64,000 nt of DNA from Avibacterium gallinarum. GTDB lineage: Bacteria > Pseudomonadota > Gammaproteobacteria > Enterobacterales > Pasteurellaceae. Position 1 is the stretch's first letter, and the number at the start of each line of letters is the position of its first letter. Made by a program: the position numbers and the translations under genes. Below, piece by piece: positions 31,264-39,606 of this stretch. Location: assembly GCF_002921135.1 (NCBI RefSeq), contig NZ_PQVJ01000021.1, positions 1 through 64,000 on the forward strand. Reading direction: 5' to 3'. Under the pieces are notes generated by a model that saw only the letters and a program-made list of their open reading frames with translations, had not been told where the DNA came from and ran no database searches.

Positions 31264-31875
31264 ATGTCAGAACAAGAACAACAAGTGGAAAAAAACGAAT
31301 TAGATCAAGAACAAACGGAACAAGTGGAACAAGCAGAGAATGCACAAGAAACAGTAGAGCCGCAAGAAAACGCTGAAAATCTTGAGGGCGATGCTTTAGA
31401 AGAAGCCATTGCTCGCGTGCAAGAGCTTGAAGAACAGCTCGCTGAAACAGCAAAAAAAGAGCAAGACATTTTGTTACGCAGCCGTGCGGAAATGGATAAT
31501 ATCCGCCGCCGTGCTGAGCAAGATGTGGAAAAAGCGCATAAATTTGCCTTAGAAAAATTTGCTAAAGATCTGCTTGAAACCATTGATAACCTAGAGCGTG
31601 CGCTAGCAACGCCAGTTAGCACGGAAGATGAGAGCTTAAAAGGCGTGCTAGATGGTGTTGAGTTAACCTTAAAAGGTTTATTGGCAACGGTTGCACGCTT
31701 TGGTGTGGAAGCCGTGGGTGAAGTGGGCGAAACTTTCAACCCAGATTTACACCAAGCCATTTCAATGCAGCCGACAGAAGGCTTCGCAAGCAACCAAATC
31801 ACCGCCGTATTACAAAAAGGCTATTTGCTAAACGGTAGAGTGATTCGCCCTGCAATGGTGATGGTGGCGGCGTAA
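31264..31875 (+). CDS. grpE: Nucleotide exchange factor GrpE
   Basis: Cochaperone that releases ADP from DnaK. The ATG at 31264, preceded by GATGGAG, gives 203 residues; the longer frame from 31216 has no support. An acidic, Gln-rich N-terminus leads into a long coiled coil ([16 protein letters not shown]) and the C-terminal beta domain with the conserved G-E-x-F-N-P-x-x-H-Q-A-I and [14 protein letters not shown]. dnaK is not adjacent. Confidence 0.97.
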   Translation: MSEQEQQVEKNELDQEQTEQVEQAENAQETVEPQENAENLEGDALEEAIARVQELEEQLAETAKKEQDILLRSRAEMDNIRRRAEQDVEKAHKFALEKFAKDLLETIDNLERALATPVSTEDESLKGVLDGVELTLKGLLATVARFGVEAVGEVGETFNPDLHQAISMQPTEGFASNQITAVLQKGYLLNGRVIRPAMVMVAA

Positions 31876-31921
31876 TAAAAGGTCATCATAATAAACAAAT
31901 AAAAATAGGCGAGTGTATCGC

Positions 31922-32443
31922 CTATTTTTTTTCGTCTAAAGTTTCGTTGATATTTTTCTGCGCGAGTTTTTCTTGCTTTTTCTGTTCACGCCGTTTTTGA
32001 AAGAAAGCGCTGAGTTTTTGGCTACATTCTTCTTGCAGCACACCACCTGTAATTTCAAGGCTGTGGTTCATTTTATAATCATCAAAAAAATGAAAACGCG
32101 ACCCCACTGCCCCAGTTTTGAGATCATAAGCCCCGAACACTAACCGTTTGATTCGACTATGCAAAATCGCCCCTGCGCACATTGTGCAAGGTTCAAGGGT
32201 AACGTATAGCGTAGTATTGAGTAGGCGGTAGTTTTGTTGCGCTTGCCCCGCTTGTCGCAACGCCACAATTTCTGCGTGCGCGGTAGGATCGTGCTGAATA
32301 ATGGATAAATTCCAGCCTTCCGCAAGAATATTACCTGCTTCGTCCACCAAAACAGCGCCAACGGGGATCTCCCCCAAGGCTTCCGCTTTATCGGCAAGGC
32401 TTAGGGCGTAGCGCATCATTTTTTCATCAAAATCCGACCGCAC
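31922..32443 (-). CDS. tadA: tRNA-specific adenosine deaminase TadA
   Basis: Zinc enzyme converting A34 to inosine in tRNA-Arg(ACG). The active site is visible as H-A-E-I-V-A-L-R (zinc His and proton-shuttle Glu) and P-C-T-M-C-A-G-A-I. A basic, lysine-rich tail of about 25 residues follows the core. 173 residues is in the family range. The ORF begins within an uptake-sequence region after thyA, and a terminator separates it from the thyA operon, so it has its own promoter. Confidence 0.96.
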   Translation of the reverse strand: MRSDFDEKMMRYALSLADKAEALGEIPVGAVLVDEAGNILAEGWNLSIIQHDPTAHAEIVALRQAGQAQQNYRLLNTTLYVTLEPCTMCAGAILHSRIKRLVFGAYDLKTGAVGSRFHFFDDYKMNHSLEITGGVLQEECSQKLSAFFQKRREQKKQEKLAQKNINETLDEKK

Positions 32444-32477
32444 TTTTGTTTTCCTTATGCGCTGAAAGAATGTGAAA

Positions 32478-32500
32478 AATCAGCCATACATTGGCTGATT
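32478..32500 (-). terminator. Terminator after thyA
   Basis: AATCAGCCA and TGGCTGATT form a 9-bp stem around a 5-base loop; read on the minus strand it is followed by TTTTTC. It ends the rppH-TSUP-lgt-thyA transcript. Confidence 0.75.
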
Positions 32501-32557
32501 GAGAAAATAAAGTGCGGTGCTTTTTGGCGTAATTTTTTCATTTTGCTATTTTGATCT

Positions 32558-33409
32558 TTACACCGAGAAAGGATATTTAATCGCAGGGTGAGATTCATAG
32601 CCAATCACCTTGAAATCGTCCATTGTTACCCAAGTTTCCAGATCTTCAAGGGTTTTGATGTCAGGATTAATTTCTAACTTCGGTAGTGGCAATGGTTCAC
32701 GCTTGAGTTGAACATTTTGCATAAGCTCAAGCTGATCTTCATAAATATGCGCATTGACGATTTTATGATACGCCATTCCTGCTTTTTTCCCTGTAATCTG
32801 CGCCATTAATGCTAAGAAAGTAAACACTTGAATTTGATTAAAATTCAGCCCGAGTGGCACATCGCAAGAACGCTGATAGCTGGTTAAATAGAGCGTATCA
32901 CCAAGCAAAGAAAAGGTGTGCGTGTGCATACAAGGGCGCAAACAGCCGAGTTCAATTTCTCCCGGGTTGTAAAACGTGATGATTTCACCACGATCATCTA
33001 GCCCTTTGGTTAAGTCATTCACTACCTTACGCAACTGGTCGAGAGTTTCGCCGTTAGGTTTACGCCAAGCGCGCCCTTGTACGCCATAAACACGTCCCAT
33101 ATCGTCCGTGCCTTTGCGGTATGGATTATTCAACCAAGCCTGATTTTCATTGGCGTTGGCGTCCCACGTTTTTGTACCAAGCTGGCGGAAATCTGCGGCG
33201 TTGTCATAGCCGCGAATGTAGCCTAAAAATTCCGCAATCGCCGCTTTCCAGTAACTTTTTCGCGTGGTGATTAGTGGAAATTCATTGTCCGCCACATTGT
33301 AGGTAAGATCAGCGTTAATCAGGGTTAAACAGCGTTTTCCAGTACGTTCATTTTCCACCCAAGTGCCGTTATCAATGATGTTTTGGCATAAATCTAAATA
33401 TTGACGCAT
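32558..33409 (-). CDS. thyA: Thymidylate synthase
   Basis: Converts dUMP to dTMP with methylenetetrahydrofolate. The active-site cysteine lies in [10 protein letters not shown], and [13 protein letters not shown] and H-I-Y-E-D-Q-L-E are conserved substrate-binding motifs. 283 residues. It follows lgt by 12 bases, and lgt-thyA pairing is conserved across gammaproteobacteria. The residue context around the catalytic Cys differs slightly from the E. coli form but fits ThyA sequences of H. influenzae type. Confidence 0.96.
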   Translation of the reverse strand: MRQYLDLCQNIIDNGTWVENERTGKRCLTLINADLTYNVADNEFPLITTRKSYWKAAIAEFLGYIRGYDNAADFRQLGTKTWDANANENQAWLNNPYRKGTDDMGRVYGVQGRAWRKPNGETLDQLRKVVNDLTKGLDDRGEIITFYNPGEIELGCLRPCMHTHTFSLLGDTLYLTSYQRSCDVPLGLNFNQIQVFTFLALMAQITGKKAGMAYHKIVNAHIYEDQLELMQNVQLKREPLPLPKLEINPDIKTLEDLETWVTMDDFKVIGYESHPAIKYPFSV

Positions 33410-33421
33410 TGTAAATTTCCT

Positions 33422-34222
33422 CTATTTTTTCACCGCACTTTTGTAAGCTATAAGCATAATCAGCGCACCGAGTAAAATCATTGGCAATGAGAGAATTTGC
33501 CCCATTGAAATGTGCTGTTGGAAGAATAAGCCGAGTTGCGCATCAGGCTCACGGAAATATTCAATAATAAAGCGGAATGTGCCGTAGCCGACTAAAAATA
33601 ATCCCGCCACAGAACCTGCTGGACGTGGCTTTTTGATAAACAGATTAAGGATAATAAATAACACCAAGCCCTCTAACACTGCTTCGTAAAGTTGCGAAGG
33701 GTGACGAGGTAAATAACCGCCAGAAGGGAACAATACCGCCCAAGGCACGTCTGTTACACGCCCCCAAAGCTCATCATTAATAAAGTTACCAATACGCCCC
33801 ATTCCTAAGCCAAAAGGAATAAGCGGCGCAACAAAATCTGCTGTCGCCCAAAAGCCGCGGTGTTGTAATTTTGCGGTGATAAACATTGCCAAAATCACAC
33901 CAATTAAGCCACCGTGGAAAGACATTCCCCCTTCCCACACGCGGAATAAATACATCGGATCTTGCAAGAAATAATCGAACTGGTAGAACATCACATAACC
34001 GATGCGACCACCAAGAAATACACCAAGAAAACCGTTAAATAGTAGGCTGTCCACTTGTTCCGTTGTCCAGCCGCTATTTGGGCGGTTAGCACGGCGAACC
34101 GCAAGCCAGCGCGCAAACACAAAGCCGATTAAATACATTAATCCATACCAACGCAAGGCAACAGGCCCTAGTTGGAAAATCACCGGATCAAATTGGGGAA
34201 AAGTTAAAAATTGTGAAGTCAT
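33422..34222 (-). CDS. lgt: Prolipoprotein diacylglyceryl transferase
   Basis: First enzyme of lipoprotein maturation, attaching diacylglycerol to the lipobox cysteine. Seven predicted transmembrane helices, the H-G-G-L-I-G motif and the G-R-I-G-N-F-I-N phosphatidylglycerol-binding signature are present. 266 residues. The C-terminal Y-K-S-A-V-K-K is encoded by an uptake sequence. It lies 9 bases behind the TSUP gene and 12 bases before thyA. Confidence 0.96.
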   Translation of the reverse strand: MTSQFLTFPQFDPVIFQLGPVALRWYGLMYLIGFVFARWLAVRRANRPNSGWTTEQVDSLLFNGFLGVFLGGRIGYVMFYQFDYFLQDPMYLFRVWEGGMSFHGGLIGVILAMFITAKLQHRGFWATADFVAPLIPFGLGMGRIGNFINDELWGRVTDVPWAVLFPSGGYLPRHPSQLYEAVLEGLVLFIILNLFIKKPRPAGSVAGLFLVGYGTFRFIIEYFREPDAQLGLFFQQHISMGQILSLPMILLGALIMLIAYKSAVKK

Positions 34223-34231
34223 ACAGTTCCT

Positions 34232-35023
34232 TTATTTCATAAGCATATTGATCGCAATACAGATCAATAGCACGGCAAAATAACGTTTTAGGGTTTTCAC
34301 TGGCAATTTATCTGTGGTGCTAGCCCCGAGTTTTGAAGTAAAAAATGAGGTTGCCGTAATCCCCACCACAGCAGGTAAATACACATAACCTAATGAATAA
34401 CTTGGCATATTTGCTTGTCCCCAGCCGCCCACAATAAAGCTTAGCATTCCTGAAAGGCCAAGCAACATTCCGCAAAATGCTGATGAGCCGATGGCTTTTT
34501 TCATTTCAATACCACGTCCATTCAAAAACGGCACAATAAAACCACCGCCGCCAATGCCCGCAATGCTGGAAGCTATCCCAATCAGAATCCCACCAATCAC
34601 AGAAGAGGTAGTAGTGAGCGCTTTTTTCACTTCTTTCGGTTTAATCGAAAGCAACATTTTCACCGCGAGATACACTACCAAGCAGGCAAATAATTTGCTT
34701 GATACGCTTTTATCTAAATTGCCGACAAAAAGCCCTGAAATAAAGGTCGTTACCATAATCACAGGAGCAAGCACTTTCACCGCAGGCCAAACAATATTGC
34801 CGAGCTTGTGATGACGTTGCGCCGAAGAAAAGCCTGTTACCACAATGGTGGCGAAAGAGGTTCCCAATGCTGTGGACATCAAAAGTTCGCTAGGCACATC
34901 AACCATTGGCAACAAATAAACTAACACGGGAACAATAATCAGCCCGCCGCCAATGCCAAATAAGCCCGCTAAAAAGCCGACCACACAGCCGACAATTAAA
35001 CAAATAAGAAAAAAGCTCAACAT
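34232..35023 (-). CDS. TSUP (TauE/SafE) family membrane transporter
   Basis: A 263-residue integral membrane protein with about eight hydrophobic helices in two repeats, each starting with a G-rich motif (F-G-I-G-G-G-L-I-I-V-P near residue 20 and I-A-G-I-G-G-G-G-F-I-V-P near residue 160), characteristic of the TauE/SafE sulfite/sulfonate exporter family. The substrate cannot be read from the sequence. The ATG overlaps the rppH stop by one base (TAATG), and lgt follows, so it is in the rppH-lgt-thyA operon; this order is also found in H. influenzae. Confidence 0.88.
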   Translation of the reverse strand: MLSFFLICLIVGCVVGFLAGLFGIGGGLIIVPVLVYLLPMVDVPSELLMSTALGTSFATIVVTGFSSAQRHHKLGNIVWPAVKVLAPVIMVTTFISGLFVGNLDKSVSSKLFACLVVYLAVKMLLSIKPKEVKKALTTTSSVIGGILIGIASSIAGIGGGGFIVPFLNGRGIEMKKAIGSSAFCGMLLGLSGMLSFIVGGWGQANMPSYSLGYVYLPAVVGITATSFFTSKLGASTTDKLPVKTLKRYFAVLLICIAINMLMK

Positions 35024-35640
35024 TATGCCCCCCTTGTTCGATGAAATGAACGTTTATGGAATTTGCCTGATGAATATTTTTTACCAGAATGCTTGTTCGC
35101 CGTATTTGTTGCAGAATGGGCTGGCGAAGACTTCTGTTCTTGAGAATAGGAATTTGGCTGATTTTTCCCATTAAATAATACCGCCGCAAATTCCTTCATT
35201 GCCTTGCGGTACACTTCTTTTTTGAAAGGCACAACCTGACGCACAGGATACCAAAAACTCACCCAACGCCAGCCATCAAATTCTGGCGATTTGGTGGTTT
35301 GCATATTAATATCTTTTTCGTCCGAAACTAATTGCAATAAGAACCAACGTTGTTTTTGTCCGATGCACATTGGTTTGCTGTCGTAGCGTAATAAGCGTTT
35401 AGGAAGTTTATAGCGCAGCCATTGTTTTGAAACATAAAGCAATTTAACATCTTTACGGGTTAAACCCACTTCTTCAAAAAGCTCACGATACATCGCCTGC
35501 TCAGCCGTTTCATTATCGTTTATGCCGCCTTGCGGAAACTGCCACGAATTTTGCCCATAGCGTTTCGCCCACAAAACCTGACCTTTACGGTTACAAATGA
35601 CAATTCCCACATTCGGACGGTAGCCATCGAAATCGATCAC
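35023..35640 (-). CDS. rppH: RNA pyrophosphohydrolase RppH
   Basis: Nudix hydrolase that removes pyrophosphate from 5'-triphosphorylated mRNA, starting RNase E-dependent decay. The Nudix box [20 protein letters not shown] is complete with its metal-binding glutamates. The N-terminal [14 protein letters not shown] is diagnostic. The C-terminus is extended with a Ser/Lys/His-rich basic tail, giving 205 residues rather than the ~176 of E. coli. First gene of its operon. Confidence 0.95.
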   Translation of the reverse strand: MIDFDGYRPNVGIVICNRKGQVLWAKRYGQNSWQFPQGGINDNETAEQAMYRELFEEVGLTRKDVKLLYVSKQWLRYKLPKRLLRYDSKPMCIGQKQRWFLLQLVSDEKDINMQTTKSPEFDGWRWVSFWYPVRQVVPFKKEVYRKAMKEFAAVLFNGKNQPNSYSQEQKSSPAHSATNTANKHSGKKYSSGKFHKRSFHRTRGA

Positions 35641-36300
35641 TATCGTTCACCTTAGTTTTAAAAATTTTAAATTCTGAATTGGTGAATTGTTTCACAAACT
35701 CAAGGTTTTAACAACCCGCAAACACGCTTTTAAGGCGGTTTTCTATCAGAATTTAACTCGATAAAATCTTCCCACCTGTTAATAAATTGAATAAAAATCA
35801 CAACGCTGTGCATAACATTGTGAAAAGTACGGGAATAAAATCAAATTATTTGTGCATAAGGATAAAAAATGCTTTGTTTTAAAATAAGTTAAAACAGATC
35901 CTTGTTGATCATTAAGATCTAAAATCAAGATCCAAGATCGCATTTTTTTACTCCAATTACCGCCTAGAAAAAAATCATACTGTATTTTTATCAGGATTTT
36001 CACCGCACTTTTATTGCCAAACTGTGAGTTATTCAGCATTTCTGTGGATAAAATTGTGGTTTTATACAGAATAGGTGGGAATTAAATGCTAAATTTGTCA
36101 TAAGCATAATGAGAAAAAAGAATAAAACCATTAAAAATCAAAATGATAGCGTAATCAAAAAGTGTTTTAGCATTGTGACTTAAAGGCTCAGAAAGGACTG
36201 GTTATTAATTAATCGAAGATCAAAGTGCGGTGCTTTTTTCTTGCGTTTTTTATAAAACTAGCCCTAAAACTTGACCTTTACCAGCTGTTAAACCTATACT
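35641..36300. other. 660-base gene-free region with DnaA-box and GATC cluster
   Basis: No plausible gene. Features: TGTGCATAA at 35807-35815 and 35851-35859 and TGTGGATAA at 36043-36051 (complements of DnaA boxes TTATGCACA and TTATCCACA), a one-mismatch box at 36062-36070, five GATC sites within 43 bases (35897-35939), and a GATCGCATTTTTTT stretch resembling an E. coli oriC 13-mer. Two uptake sequences lie at about 36002 and 36222. It could be a replication origin or a DnaA-titrating/regulatory region. Confidence 0.45.
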
Positions 36301-36327
36301 ATGGCAAATTTTTATTTAGGATCATTT

Positions 36328-36921
36328 ATGCACCACGATCACGGCTCACAAAATCAACGCATTTTAGCCTTCAGCTTCGCCATTATCACCGCTTATATGG
36401 TGATCGAATTTCTTGGCGGCTATTATTTCAACAGCCTAACATTAATGGCGGACGCAGGCCATATGGCAAATGATAGCCTCTCTTTATTACTTGCCTTTGT
36501 CGCCCTGTTTTTCAGCCATAAAACACAGAAATATTTCGCTCTGCTCAATGCGATTTCTTTAATTATTGTGGCGATTTGGATTTTATGGGAAGCCCTTGAA
36601 CGCTGGCAAAATCCTTTACTGATTAATGCCTTACCAATGCTAGGCGTGGCAATAGTGGGGTTGTTGGTCAATATGATTGTGGCGTGGTTAATGCTAAAAA
36701 GTGATCACGAAAATCTAAATATTCGCGCCGCCTATTTACACGTTCTGGCTGATTTATTTGGCTCTGTTATCGCGATCATTGCGGGGCTAAGCGCCTGGCT
36801 GTGGCAAATTCAGTGGATAGATATTGTCGCCAGCGCTATTTTAAGTATGTTTATTTTGCGCAGTGGGCTGAGCATAATGAAAGCCACAATAGCGGGGCAG
36901 CATTTGGGGCGTTCTCATTAA
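36328..36921 (+). CDS. Short cation diffusion facilitator (CDF/ZitB-like) transporter without C-terminal domain
   Basis: Metal/proton antiporter of the CDF family. Start ATG 36328 (MHHDHGSQNQ) follows AGGA; an earlier ATG at 36301 is less likely. Six transmembrane helices are visible, with the zinc-site HxxxD motifs in M-A-D-A-G-H-M-A-N-D (helix 2) and H-V-L-A-D (helix 5). The protein stops at 197 residues, right after helix 6, so the ~90-residue cytosolic metal-sensing domain found in ZitB/CzcD is missing. No obvious frameshift continues it. Could be a naturally short CDF or a truncated gene. Confidence 0.8.
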   Translation: MHHDHGSQNQRILAFSFAIITAYMVIEFLGGYYFNSLTLMADAGHMANDSLSLLLAFVALFFSHKTQKYFALLNAISLIIVAIWILWEALERWQNPLLINALPMLGVAIVGLLVNMIVAWLMLKSDHENLNIRAAYLHVLADLFGSVIAIIAGLSAWLWQIQWIDIVASAILSMFILRSGLSIMKATIAGQHLGRSH

Positions 36922-36955
36922 GCTAAATGCCTGCAGAATAGATATTTGATGAAAA

Positions 36956-36998
36956 CGAAGTGCGGTGGAAAAATTCAAAAAATTTCCACCGCACTTGT
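36956..36998. terminator. Inverted uptake-sequence terminator between the CDF gene and ampD
   Basis: AAGTGCGGTGGAAA and TTTCCACCGCACTT pair over 14 bases around a short AT loop, with the hairpin lying between the convergent CDF and ampD genes. It serves both strands. Confidence 0.7.
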
Positions 36999-37000
36999 GT

Positions 37001-37555
37001 TTATAGGCTGTTTAAATATTTTTCCCAATCGAAATATTGCCCGGGGTCGATTTTTCTTCCGGGGGAAATGTCGCTATGTCCTACAATGCGATCTTTACGA
37101 ATTTTTGGATAACGTTGCATTATGCTTTGCGTGAGCGTTGTCAGTGTTGCATATTGCTGCTCTGTAAAGGGCTGATTGTTGCTCCCTTCTAATTCAATGC
37201 CAATCGCAAAATCATTACATTTTTCACGTCCTTGAAAGCAGGATACGCCTGCGTGCCAAGCACGATCATTGAAGCTGACATATTGCGTAATTTTTCCCTC
37301 ACGATTAATCAGGCAATGCGCTGACACGCGGAGATCTTTGATTTCTTCAAAATAAGGGTGCAGGCTTGGATCTAAGCGCCCTTGGAAAAAGGCATCAATA
37401 AAATTTCCGCCAAATTGTTCGGGGGGAAGACTGATGTAATGAATGACGAGCAACGAAATATCTTGCGGATCGGGTCGTAAATCATAGTGGGGCGAGGGGC
37501 AATGTTTTTGTTTTGCCAACCAGCCTGATTGATCAATGGAAAATGTCGATTTCAT
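37001..37555 (-). CDS. ampD: 1,6-anhydro-N-acetylmuramoyl-L-alanine amidase AmpD
   Basis: Cytosolic zinc amidase of peptidoglycan recycling; its loss raises AmpC-type beta-lactamase inducers where AmpR exists. Zinc ligands are seen in V-I-H-Y-I-S-L-P and V-G-H-S-D-I-S-P-G-R-K-I-D-P-G. The start at 37555 (MKSTFSIDQSGW) gives 184 residues; the frame extends upstream to 37624, but that would cross the CRP-S site and has no support. ampD next to pilA is the arrangement in H. influenzae and Pseudomonas. Confidence 0.94.
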   Translation of the reverse strand: MKSTFSIDQSGWLAKQKHCPSPHYDLRPDPQDISLLVIHYISLPPEQFGGNFIDAFFQGRLDPSLHPYFEEIKDLRVSAHCLINREGKITQYVSFNDRAWHAGVSCFQGREKCNDFAIGIELEGSNNQPFTEQQYATLTTLTQSIMQRYPKIRKDRIVGHSDISPGRKIDPGQYFDWEKYLNSL

Positions 37556-37560
37556 AGTTT

Positions 37561-37582
37561 TTTTGCGATCGTGATCGAGAAA
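37561..37582. promoter_or_regulatory. CRP-S competence site in the ampD-pilA divergent region
   Basis: TTTTGCGATC-GT-GATCGAGAAA matches the Pasteurellaceae CRP-S consensus (TTTTGCGATC-NN-GATCGCAAAA) almost completely, including the core C6 that makes it Sxy-dependent. It lies about 115 bases before the pilA ATG and indicates that pilAB is a competence operon. Confidence 0.8.
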
Positions 37583-37697
37583 AAGTGCGGTGCTTTTTGG
37601 CTTTATTTTTAATTTGCGCCACACTTATTCGCACGGGTTATTCATTGCCTGTATTTTATCGAAAATTAATGTTAAGAGAAATCAACAAGGACAGCTT

Positions 37698-38132
37698 ATG
37701 AACAGATTTTCTACTCGTTTGAAGAATCAAGAGGGGTTTACGTTAATTGAATTAATGATTGTGATCGCCATTGTGGCAATTTTGGCAACAATCGCCGTGC
37801 CAGCTTATCAAAACTATACGAAAAAAGCGGCAATTTCAGAGCTTATTCAAGCTGCAAGCCCTTACCGCTCTGAAGTGGAACTTTGTGTGTATAACACAAA
37901 TTCAACCAACAAATGTAATGCAGGAACAAATGGCATTCAGAAAAAATTAACCAATAAGGGCAAAGTGGGTTCGATTGATGTGCAAAAAGGGAAAATTACC
38001 GTTACAGGCAGAGAGAACTTGGCAGGGATAGGCTATTCTTTAAGCGCAAGTGGTGATGCTGCCAAAGGGGTTACTTGGACGGTGAAATGCGATAAATCTG
38101 TTGAATTATTCCCTGCGGGATTTTGTGGATGA
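37698..38132 (+). CDS. pilA: Type IV major pilin PilA
   Basis: Prepilin with a 13-residue leader and the G/F cleavage site in [18 protein letters not shown]; Glu5 of the mature pilin is present and the residue is methylated phenylalanine by family rule. The long N-terminal helix is followed by a globular head with a C-terminal disulfide loop (Cys of V-K-C-D-K to the Cys of G-F-C-G). 144 residues. The ATG at 37698 follows AAGG; the frame from 37590 is longer but overlaps the regulatory region. pilB follows 12 bases later. Confidence 0.95.
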   Translation: MNRFSTRLKNQEGFTLIELMIVIAIVAILATIAVPAYQNYTKKAAISELIQAASPYRSEVELCVYNTNSTNKCNAGTNGIQKKLTNKGKVGSIDVQKGKITVTGRENLAGIGYSLSASGDAAKGVTWTVKCDKSVELFPAGFCG

Positions 38133-38144
38133 TGGGGATAAACA

Positions 38145-39560
38145 ATGGCGGAATATGCGTTACAGCCGCAAATGACAGTTTGTGCGGTAGATGGAAAATT
38201 TTTTGAAATTCCACCGCACTTATGGCAGCAAAACCAACAGCAAAAAGCCCTGCTAATTCGCTATTTTGCTGTGCCATTGCAAGAAAATGCGCAAACGCTT
38301 TGGTTAGGCATTGATGATTTGAATAATCTTTCTGCTTGCGAAACCTTTTCTTTTTTAACAGGAAAAGTGGTTGAACCCGTGTTGTTGCAAGGGCAAGATT
38401 TGAAATTGCTCTTGCAAAGCCTTGCGCCAAATGTGGCGGAAGAACCTGCTGTACCCGATTTTTATCGCCCCACTGAGCAGATTAAAACGGAAAATGTGCA
38501 AGAAAAAGCCGATGAACCCGTTATTCAACTCTTAGATCGGCTTTTTGAAAAGGCGTTGCAACTGAATGCCTCAGATATTCATTTAGAGCCACAGCGCGAG
38601 CAGTTGCAAATCCGCTTTCGCATTGATGGCGTATTACAATGCCAGACGCCATTATCTACGCAAATTAGCCAGCGTTTAATTTCTCGCTTAAAATTGCTCG
38701 CTCGCCTTGATATAAGCGAAACGCGGCTGCCACAAGATGGACGCTTTCATTTTAAAACCACCTTTTCTGACGTGTTAGATTTTCGCCTTTCCACTTTGCC
38801 CACCCAGTATGGTGAAAAAGCGGTGTTACGTTTGCAGAAAAACAAGCCTGTCAGCTTAGCGTTTTCACAGTTGGGAATGAACGCAGCACAACAAAAGGCT
38901 TTGCAGCAAGCCCTTTACCAACCTCAAGGCTTGATTTTAGTTACAGGCCCAACAGGGAGCGGAAAAAGTATTACCCTTTACACCGCACTTGAATGGTTGA
39001 ATCATTCGGAAAAACATATTCTCACCGCCGAAGATCCCATTGAAATAGAGCTGCCGGGCATTATCCAAACGCAAATTAATCCACAAATTGGGCTAGATTT
39101 TAACCGATTGTTACGCACATTTTTACGCCAAGATCCTGACATCATTATGCTTGGCGAAATTCGAGATGCAGAAAGTGCAGCGATCGCTTTGCGTGCAGCA
39201 CAAACAGGGCATTTAGTGCTTTCTACGCTACATACCAATAATGCTCATTCAGCAATTTCACGCTTGTTGCAGCTCGGTATTCAGCAGCACGAAATTGAAA
39301 GCAGTTTGTTGCTTGTTATCGCTCAGCGTTTAGTGCGCAAAATTTGTACGCATCACACCGAAAATTGCGATTGCTATCAAGGTTATAAAGGGCGTTGCGG
39401 AATTTATCAATTTTTACAACCGCACTTTAATAATGGGGAAATTTCTTATCAAACGGATTATGCTTCCTTACGAGAAAGCGGATTGGAAAAGGTAAAGCAA
39501 GGAATAACAGATTTCGCTGAAGTAGAAAGAGTGCTAGGGAAATTGATGGAGAGCGAATAA
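38145..39560 (+). CDS. pilB: Type IV pilus extension ATPase PilB
   Basis: Cytosolic hexameric ATPase that powers pilus assembly. The GspE/PilB N1 region is followed by Walker A (V-T-G-P-T-G-S-G-K-S), the Asp box, Walker B (P-D-I-I-M-L-G-E-I-R-D) and the His box (T-G-H-L-V-L-S-T-L-H-T-N). The zinc-binding tetracysteine near the C-terminus (I-C-T ... N-C-D-C-Y-Q-G-Y-K-G-R-C-G) is intact. 471 residues is normal. A terminator follows immediately; pilC and pilD, which come next in H. influenzae, are absent. Confidence 0.95.
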   Translation: MAEYALQPQMTVCAVDGKFFEIPPHLWQQNQQQKALLIRYFAVPLQENAQTLWLGIDDLNNLSACETFSFLTGKVVEPVLLQGQDLKLLLQSLAPNVAEEPAVPDFYRPTEQIKTENVQEKADEPVIQLLDRLFEKALQLNASDIHLEPQREQLQIRFRIDGVLQCQTPLSTQISQRLISRLKLLARLDISETRLPQDGRFHFKTTFSDVLDFRLSTLPTQYGEKAVLRLQKNKPVSLAFSQLGMNAAQQKALQQALYQPQGLILVTGPTGSGKSITLYTALEWLNHSEKHILTAEDPIEIELPGIIQTQINPQIGLDFNRLLRTFLRQDPDIIMLGEIRDAESAAIALRAAQTGHLVLSTLHTNNAHSAISRLLQLGIQQHEIESSLLLVIAQRLVRKICTHHTENCDCYQGYKGRCGIYQFLQPHFNNGEISYQTDYASLRESGLEKVKQGITDFAEVERVLGKLMESE

Positions 39561-39593
39561 AAAGTGGGAGAAAAATAAATTCTCTCCCACTTC
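39561..39593. terminator. Bidirectional terminator between pilB and the sialidase gene
   Basis: AGTGGGAGA (39563-39571) pairs with TCTCCCACT (39583-39591); A-rich sequence precedes it, so it best serves the minus-strand sialidase gene, but it may also end pilAB. Confidence 0.65.
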
Positions 39594-39606
39594 AAAGGTG
39601 AGTTGA

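Noticed and set aside
31305-31802. 165-residue minus-strand frame inside grpE
   Set aside because: Serine-rich shadow of the Glu/Gln-rich GrpE coding sequence.
38071-38430. 119-residue minus-strand frame across pilA/pilB
   Set aside because: Overlaps two well-supported genes on the other strand.
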